From the NCBI GenBank assembly GCA_947167075.1, contig CAMVGR010000005.1:1-64000 (forward strand): 64,000 nucleotides of DNA, in the 5' to 3' direction. The notes beneath the pieces are model-generated. The model saw only the letters and a program-made list of their open reading frames with translations, was not told the DNA's origin and ran no database searches. The translations under genes were made by a program, and so were the position numbers. How positions within the stretch are numbered: position 1 is the stretch's first letter; each line of letters starts with the position of its first letter. This DNA is from an uncultured Bacteroidales bacterium (lineage in GTDB: Bacteria > Bacteroidota > Bacteroidia > Bacteroidales > P3). Below, in pieces: positions 58,785 through 64,000 of this stretch.

Positions 58785-61700
58785 CTATCGGGTCAATGCC
58801 TGCATTTGCTCCAATGCCGAGCTGATAGATGGAATGTTGTCGATAGTGACGGTCAGACGGTCTTCAGCCTCGCGGAGATGGACACGCTGCGGATTGTCTT
58901 GGGCGTACTTGATAAGCTTGGCAAAACCACTACTGCCATAGAACGGACTCTGCGGATTAGAAACCAGATGGCAGGTCATGCGGTCGTGTTTTAGGATGAG
59001 CTTCTCGATACCGAACTCCTTGGCCATCCGACGGAGGGTGATTGTTCTGATCAGCTCTTCGACACAAGGCGGGACAGGGCCGAAGCGGTCGATCAGCCTC
59101 GACCTGAAGGCATCCAACTCTTCGTTGGTACTGAGGTCGTTAAGCTCGCGATAGAGGAATAGTCGTTCGGTTCCCGAACTGATGTAATCGTCCGGAATCA
59201 GCACCTCCAGGTCGGTCTCTATGGTGCACTCGCGAACATACTCCTTGTTCTCGGCAGCTTCCTGGGCATAAAGATCGGCGAAGTCGCTCTCCTTCAGTTC
59301 CTCGATAGCCTCGTTGAGAATCTTGTGATACATGTCGTAACCCACCTCGCTGATGAAACCGCTTTGTTCGGCACCGAGAATATTGCCCGCACCTCTGATG
59401 TCGAGGTCGCGCATGGCAATATTGAAACCACTCCCGATAGATGAAAACTCCTCGATAGCACGCAGCCGTCGTTGAGCGTCGTCGGTCAGGGTGAGGTAGG
59501 ATGGAATCAAGAGATAGCAGAAAGCCTTCTTGTTGCTGCGCCCCACGCGGCCTCGCATCTGGTGCAGGTCGCTAAGTCCGAATTGGTGGGCATTGTTGAT
59601 TATCATAGTGTTTGCATTGGGAATATCGAGTCCGTTCTCCACAATGCTAGTAGCAACCAAGACATCAATATCGCCTTCCAGGAAGCGCATCAGGGTCTGT
59701 TCGGTCTCCTTGCCATCCATGCGACCATGAGCGATACCCACACGTGCATCGGGCACAAGGCGTTGCACCAAGCCAGCCATCTCGGGCAGGTTCTCCACAC
59801 GGTTGCTGATAAAGAATGTTTGTCCGTTTCGGCTCATCTCGAAACTGATGGCATCACGGATCAGTTCCTCGTTGAAGTCGGACAACTCAGTCTCTATGGG
59901 CTGGCGGTTGGGGGGCGGGGTCTGGATGATGGAGAGATCGCGAGCACCCATCAGTGAGAACTGAAGCGTGCGCGGGATGGGCGTAGCGGTGAGGGTGAGG
60001 CAGTCGACACCCACCTTCATCTGCTTCAGCTTCTCTTTCACACTAACGCCGAACTTCTGCTCCTCGTCGATGATCAGCAAGCCTAGGTCCTTGAAGTGCA
60101 AGTCCTTGTTGGTGATGGCATGCGTGCCAATCAGAATGTCTATCTTTCCTTCGGCCACGTCCTTGTATATCTGATTCTTCTCCTTGGCGGTGCGGAAGCG
60201 ATTTAGGTAATCCACACGGACCGGCATATATTTCAGACGCTCGCGGAAGGTGTTGTAGTGCTGGAAAGCCAACACCGTCGATGGAACGAGCAGTGCAACC
60301 TGCTTCGAATCGCAACAGGCCTTGAAAGCGGCACGTATGGCCACTTCAGTCTTGCCGAATCCCACATCGCCACACACCAGTCGATCCATCGGAGCCGACG
60401 CTTCCATGTCGCGTTTCACAGCGACAGTGGCTTTCATCTGGTCGGGCGTGTCCTCGTATAGGAACGAAGCCTCTAGCTGCTCCTGCAGGTATGTATCAGG
60501 GCTGAAGGCAAAGCCTTGCGAAGCCTTACGTTTGGCATAGAGTGCAATGAGATCCCTCGCGATGTCTTTTACCTGTCGCTTGGTTTTCTGTTTCAGCACC
60601 TGCCAGGTGTTACTACCCAGACGGTTCAGGGTGGGTGCCTCACCTTCCCTACCCACATAGCGGCTTATCTTGTGCAGGCCATGTATGGAGATATATAGTA
60701 CATCGTTGTTCTTGTATATCAGTCGTATCAACTCCTGGCTCTTCCCATCCCTTGTCACCTTCTCCAATCCGCTGAAGCGACCCACACCATAGTCGATATG
60801 TGTCACATAATCGCCAGGCTTAAGCTCGAACAGTTCTTTCAGCGTCATGGCCTCATGGCCGGCCCGTAGATTACGTACAGAGTACTTGTGGTAACGTTCG
60901 AATATCTCATGATCGGTAAAGCATAGCAACTTAAGGTCGTTGTCTATGAAGCCATGGTTGATTTGGACATTGAGGATCGAGTACGGAAACTTGCTGTCGC
61001 TGCCGGCCTCGTCGAATAGCTTCTGCAGGCGGTGCTCCTGGCTCTGGTTGCTGACCGTGACATACAGTCGGTAGCCCTGCTCGGCATGCGAGCGGAGTGT
61101 GGAATTGAGCAGGTCGAACTGCTTGCCAAGCTGGGGCTGGGGTTCGCTCTTCGCCTCTATGCGATGCTCTTTGTTGAAGTAGTGACTGTTGCCATATTCC
61201 ACTATCTGTTTCTCCAACAACTGGTGCAAGAACTCGTTGGCCGGGCAGCTGATGTCGCCTGGCTGGGGCAGCGTACCCACGATGGGATGCTCCTTGTCGG
61301 CCAGCCGTTCTTGGTAGGCTTTCTCGGTCAGGGTGTATCGCTCGTCGATGAGTTGAGCAATCTGCATCAAACTCTGGCACCATACACTGTCGCTCTTGGA
61401 GAAATAATCGATCAGCGACACCATCGATGTCTGCCTCACCTTGCCGTCGTCGGACGAGGGGGTGAACCGAGGGACAATGTCGGTCCGGTCGAGTTGCTTG
61501 ACCGACAGCTGGGTAGAAGCATCGTATGTGCGGATAGAATCCACGTTGTCGCCGAAGAACTCTATTCTGACAGGCAGTTCCGACGCATATCCATACACAT
61601 CGACGATGCCTCCTCGCACTGCATACTGTCCTGGCTCGACGACAAAATCCTGACGTTCGAAGCCCATATCCTGCAACCGTTCCACCAGTGTCCACATCTC

Positions 61701-62162
61701 CAATGCCTGTCCACGCACCACCCTCAACGTGTTCTGCAGCAGGGTCTTGTTACCAACCACCTTCTCTGCCAGTGCCTCAGGGTAGGTCACCACGGCAAGA
61801 GGTACACCTGCGGACATCTCCTTAAGCACTTGCGACCTCATCAGCACATTAGCATTGTCGATTTCGTCGCTGTCGTAGTGGTAGGGACGGCGATAGCTCG
61901 ATGGGAATAGCAACACCTTGCACCCCAACGCTTCCAGGTCGCTGGTCAGATAAAAGGCATCTTCCCTATTGGGTGTAATTGCCAATATGCTTTGTGTGGA
62001 TGTACGCTGCATCGTGGCTGCCATCACCACCGATGGCATCGAACCACTCATTCCGTCTATATGTAGTCTGCTTCCTCCTGCCTCTAGTTGGTCTACGATT
62101 TGCTGGACCAGGGTGCTATCAGTGTATATATCAGTCAGTATCATGCTCTGCTCGGTATGCAA
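58785..62162 (-). CDS. mfd: Transcription-repair coupling factor Mfd
   Basis: 1125 aa; RLVCGDVGFGKTEVAIRAAF, LIIDEEQKFGV, RGRVGRSNKKAFCYLL. Confidence 0.97.
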   Translation of the reverse strand: MHTEQSMILTDIYTDSTLVQQIVDQLEAGGSRLHIDGMSGSMPSVVMAATMQRTSTQSILAITPNREDAFYLTSDLEALGCKVLLFPSSYRRPYHYDSDEIDNANVLMRSQVLKEMSAGVPLAVVTYPEALAEKVVGNKTLLQNTLRVVRGQALEMWTLVERLQDMGFERQDFVVEPGQYAVRGGIVDVYGYASELPVRIEFFGDNVDSIRTYDASTQLSVKQLDRTDIVPRFTPSSDDGKVRQTSMVSLIDYFSKSDSVWCQSLMQIAQLIDERYTLTEKAYQERLADKEHPIVGTLPQPGDISCPANEFLHQLLEKQIVEYGNSHYFNKEHRIEAKSEPQPQLGKQFDLLNSTLRSHAEQGYRLYVTVSNQSQEHRLQKLFDEAGSDSKFPYSILNVQINHGFIDNDLKLLCFTDHEIFERYHKYSVRNLRAGHEAMTLKELFELKPGDYVTHIDYGVGRFSGLEKVTRDGKSQELIRLIYKNNDVLYISIHGLHKISRYVGREGEAPTLNRLGSNTWQVLKQKTKRQVKDIARDLIALYAKRKASQGFAFSPDTYLQEQLEASFLYEDTPDQMKATVAVKRDMEASAPMDRLVCGDVGFGKTEVAIRAAFKACCDSKQVALLVPSTVLAFQHYNTFRERLKYMPVRVDYLNRFRTAKEKNQIYKDVAEGKIDILIGTHAITNKDLHFKDLGLLIIDEEQKFGVSVKEKLKQMKVGVDCLTLTATPIPRTLQFSLMGARDLSIIQTPPPNRQPIETELSDFNEELIRDAISFEMSRNGQTFFISNRVENLPEMAGLVQRLVPDARVGIAHGRMDGKETEQTLMRFLEGDIDVLVATSIVENGLDIPNANTMIINNAHQFGLSDLHQMRGRVGRSNKKAFCYLLIPSYLTLTDDAQRRLRAIEEFSSIGSGFNIAMRDLDIRGAGNILGAEQSGFISEVGYDMYHKILNEAIEELKESDFADLYAQEAAENKEYVRECTIETDLEVLIPDDYISSGTERLFLYRELNDLSTNEELDAFRSRLIDRFGPVPPCVEELIRTITLRRMAKEFGIEKLILKHDRMTCHLVSNPQSPFYGSSGFAKLIKYAQDNPQRVHLREAEDRLTVTIDNIPSISSALEQMQALTR

Positions 62163-62285
62163 TTCGAAAATGCAAAGATACGCAAAAAAATGTTGGTGAC
62201 AGATAAAATCTTTGGTTTAATAGAATATAACAGGCGGTAAAAAAAGGCCAAAAATCCACTTTTGTAACCACCTGAAAGACAATAA

Positions 62286-62344
62286 CGAAGACCGACCATC
62301 TCTTACTCATCTCTTACTCATCTCCTAGTCATCCTTTTGTCTAC
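62286..62344. repeat. 11-bp period array, reverse complement of GATGAGTAAGA family
   Basis: CATC/CATCTCTTACT units at 62297, 62308, 62319 and 62330; 21-bp shared core with 45025-45045 inverted. Confidence 0.85.
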
Positions 62345-62661
62345 TATTAGAAGAGTAAGACATGAGCAGTATGAAAGAAAGCGATGAATAGGAAAAAATA
62401 GATAGTTGAGTCTAGGACGATTACTGTCGCTAGTCCCATGTCGCACTCCCAAATCTGCAGTTTGGTTACTTGGCGAGCAATAGCTCTCAGTTTGGAGGAC
62501 TGTCTTTGCAGCGAATCATATCCATCGAACAAAATAGATGTCCTTGTGGACAATAATGCACACTTTGTGTCGTTATGGAACAAGAGACGTGCGAAGGCGA
62601 ATCCCACAATGGGATTCTAACGACACGATAGGCTTAATAATCATTTAATCATACCCTTGCA

Positions 62662-64000
62662 ATGAATATCACCATTCTTTGGGCCGACGACGAAATAGAT
62701 CTTCTCAAACCCCACATACTATTCCTCGAGGAACGAGGATACACCGTAATACCCGTCACCTCGGGGAGCGATGCCCTCGACGAGCTGGAGCAGCAAACGC
62801 CGGACATCGTTTTTCTCGATGAGCAAATGCCAGGACTGTCAGGAATCGACACCCTACGACGCATCAAGGAAAGCCATCCTCAACTGCCGGTAGTGATGAT
62901 TACCAAAAGCGAAGAGGAGCACTTGATGGAGGATGCACTCGGAGGCAAGATTTCGGACTATCTGATAAAGCCAGTCAATCCAAGCCAGATATTGCTAACG
63001 GTGAAGAAACACACCGAACGCATCCGGCTGGAGAACGAACGAAGCACCATGGGCTACCAGCAGCAATTCACGCAGATCGGGCAACAGTTGGGCTCTCTGA
63101 ATTCGTGCGACGAATGGGTGGAGATGTATCGAAAACTTGTATATTGGGATTTGGAGCTGGCCTCGGTCGATGACGACAACATCCACGACATCTTCCTTGC
63201 ACAACGACGAGAAGCCAATGCACAGTTCTGCCGTTTCTACGAAAACCACTACCTCGACTGGCTGTCCGGTCGGGCACCCAAGCCGCTGATGAGCCAAACG
63301 GTCCTCAACGAGCGCCTTTTCCCGCTGCTCGACCGCCCCACATTTCTGATCGTAATCGACAACTTCCGCTACGATCAATGGAAATTCGTACAGCCCCTTA
63401 TCGAGCGTTATCTGCGGGTGGAGAGGGACGATATATTCTATACAATACTTCCTACAACCACCCAATTCGCACGCAACGCCATGTTTGCAGGACTGATGCC
63501 GAGCGAAATCGAACGCAAATACCCCCAATACTGGGTCAACGAGGACGAAGAGGGGTGGAAAAACCAATACGAATCGGAGCTGCTAGGCGAGAACCTGCGG
63601 CGACACGGCATAGGTGTGAAGATGACCTACAACAAGGTGATGGTATCGCAATATGGCAAACGATTGGTCGATCGGGTCGACGAACTCATGCGCTCCACGC
63701 TCAATGTAATCATCTATAACTTTATCGACATGCTCTCACATGCCCGCACGGACAGCGACGTGGTGCGCGAGCTGGCAGTTGGCGAGCAGGCCTATCGCTC
63801 GCTTACCCTTTCCTGGCTAGAGCATTCGCCACTGCTCGAACTGCTGCGTGCACTCAGCGAGCGGGATGTCAATGTGGTCATCACCACCGATCATGGCAGT
63901 GTAAGAGTGGAGCGGCCCGTGCGTGTGAAAGGCGACCGCGACGTCAGTGTCAACCTACGCTATAAGCAAGGACGCTTGCTCGACTATGATGCAAAGCAGG
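62662..64000 (+). CDS. porX: PorX-like response regulator with PglZ/alkaline-phosphatase-like domain (3' truncated by window)
   Basis: MNITILWADDEIDLLKPHILFLEERGY receiver, VFLDEQMPGLSGIDTL, then PTFLIVIDNFRYDQW...TTDHGSVRVERP. Confidence 0.9.
   Translation, partial: MNITILWADDEIDLLKPHILFLEERGYTVIPVTSGSDALDELEQQTPDIVFLDEQMPGLSGIDTLRRIKESHPQLPVVMITKSEEEHLMEDALGGKISDYLIKPVNPSQILLTVKKHTERIRLENERSTMGYQQQFTQIGQQLGSLNSCDEWVEMYRKLVYWDLELASVDDDNIHDIFLAQRREANAQFCRFYENHYLDWLSGRAPKPLMSQTVLNERLFPLLDRPTFLIVIDNFRYDQWKFVQPLIERYLRVERDDIFYTILPTTTQFARNAMFAGLMPSEIERKYPQYWVNEDEEGWKNQYESELLGENLRRHGIGVKMTYNKVMVSQYGKRLVDRVDELMRSTLNVIIYNFIDMLSHARTDSDVVRELAVGEQAYRSLTLSWLEHSPLLELLRALSERDVNVVITTDHGSVRVERPVRVKGDRDVSVNLRYKQGRLLDYDAKQ

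Noticed and set aside
62347-62607. 86-aa minus-strand ORF between mfd and porX
   Set aside because: Overlaps degenerate 11-bp repeats, no clear homology; promoter-like DNA is more likely
1-64000. tRNA or rRNA genes
   Set aside because: No cloverleaf with TTCRANY-type T-loop and CCA-adjacent structure, nor rRNA-like conserved stretch, was recognised by eye; a tRNAscan-SE run would be decisive

Overview
A Bacteroidales-type chromosomal window. Supporting signs are TAnnTTTGC promoters, a type IX secretion (T9SS) C25 peptidase, a PorX-like regulator, and DUF2723 and DUF6266 proteins. Most of it is core genome: glmM-like, M3 peptidase, mnmE, uvrA, arginine deiminase, DUF2723, atpB, pgk, tsaE, rsfS, ftsH, cdsA, a RluA-family gene, mfd and porX. 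About 23-29 kb is a redox/flavodoxin/aldo-keto reductase cluster. About 29.8-44.1 kb is an AT-rich accessory island bracketed by two DUF6266-like paralogs. Its centre is a compact Type III restriction-modification operon in which four non-canonical genes sit between mod and res: a HEPN-like protein, a C-terminal two-TM protein, a PIN-GNAT fusion and an ASCH/PUA-like protein. A P-loop NTPase with Walker motifs follows res. Next comes a zone of gene relics (duplicated Bro-N fragments, split AlbA_2 regulator), then an AbiE-type toxin-antitoxin pair coupled to a metallophosphoesterase and a pentapeptide-repeat protein. Further on are a macrodomain + SirTM-like sirtuin pair and core genes. Two non-coding patterns stand out. 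One is a set of intergenic arrays with an exact 11-bp period, in several unrelated sequence families. The other is an 87-bp tandem repeat at the window start with a diverged inverted copy at about 24.9 kb. Product names come from motif recognition by eye; no database search was run.
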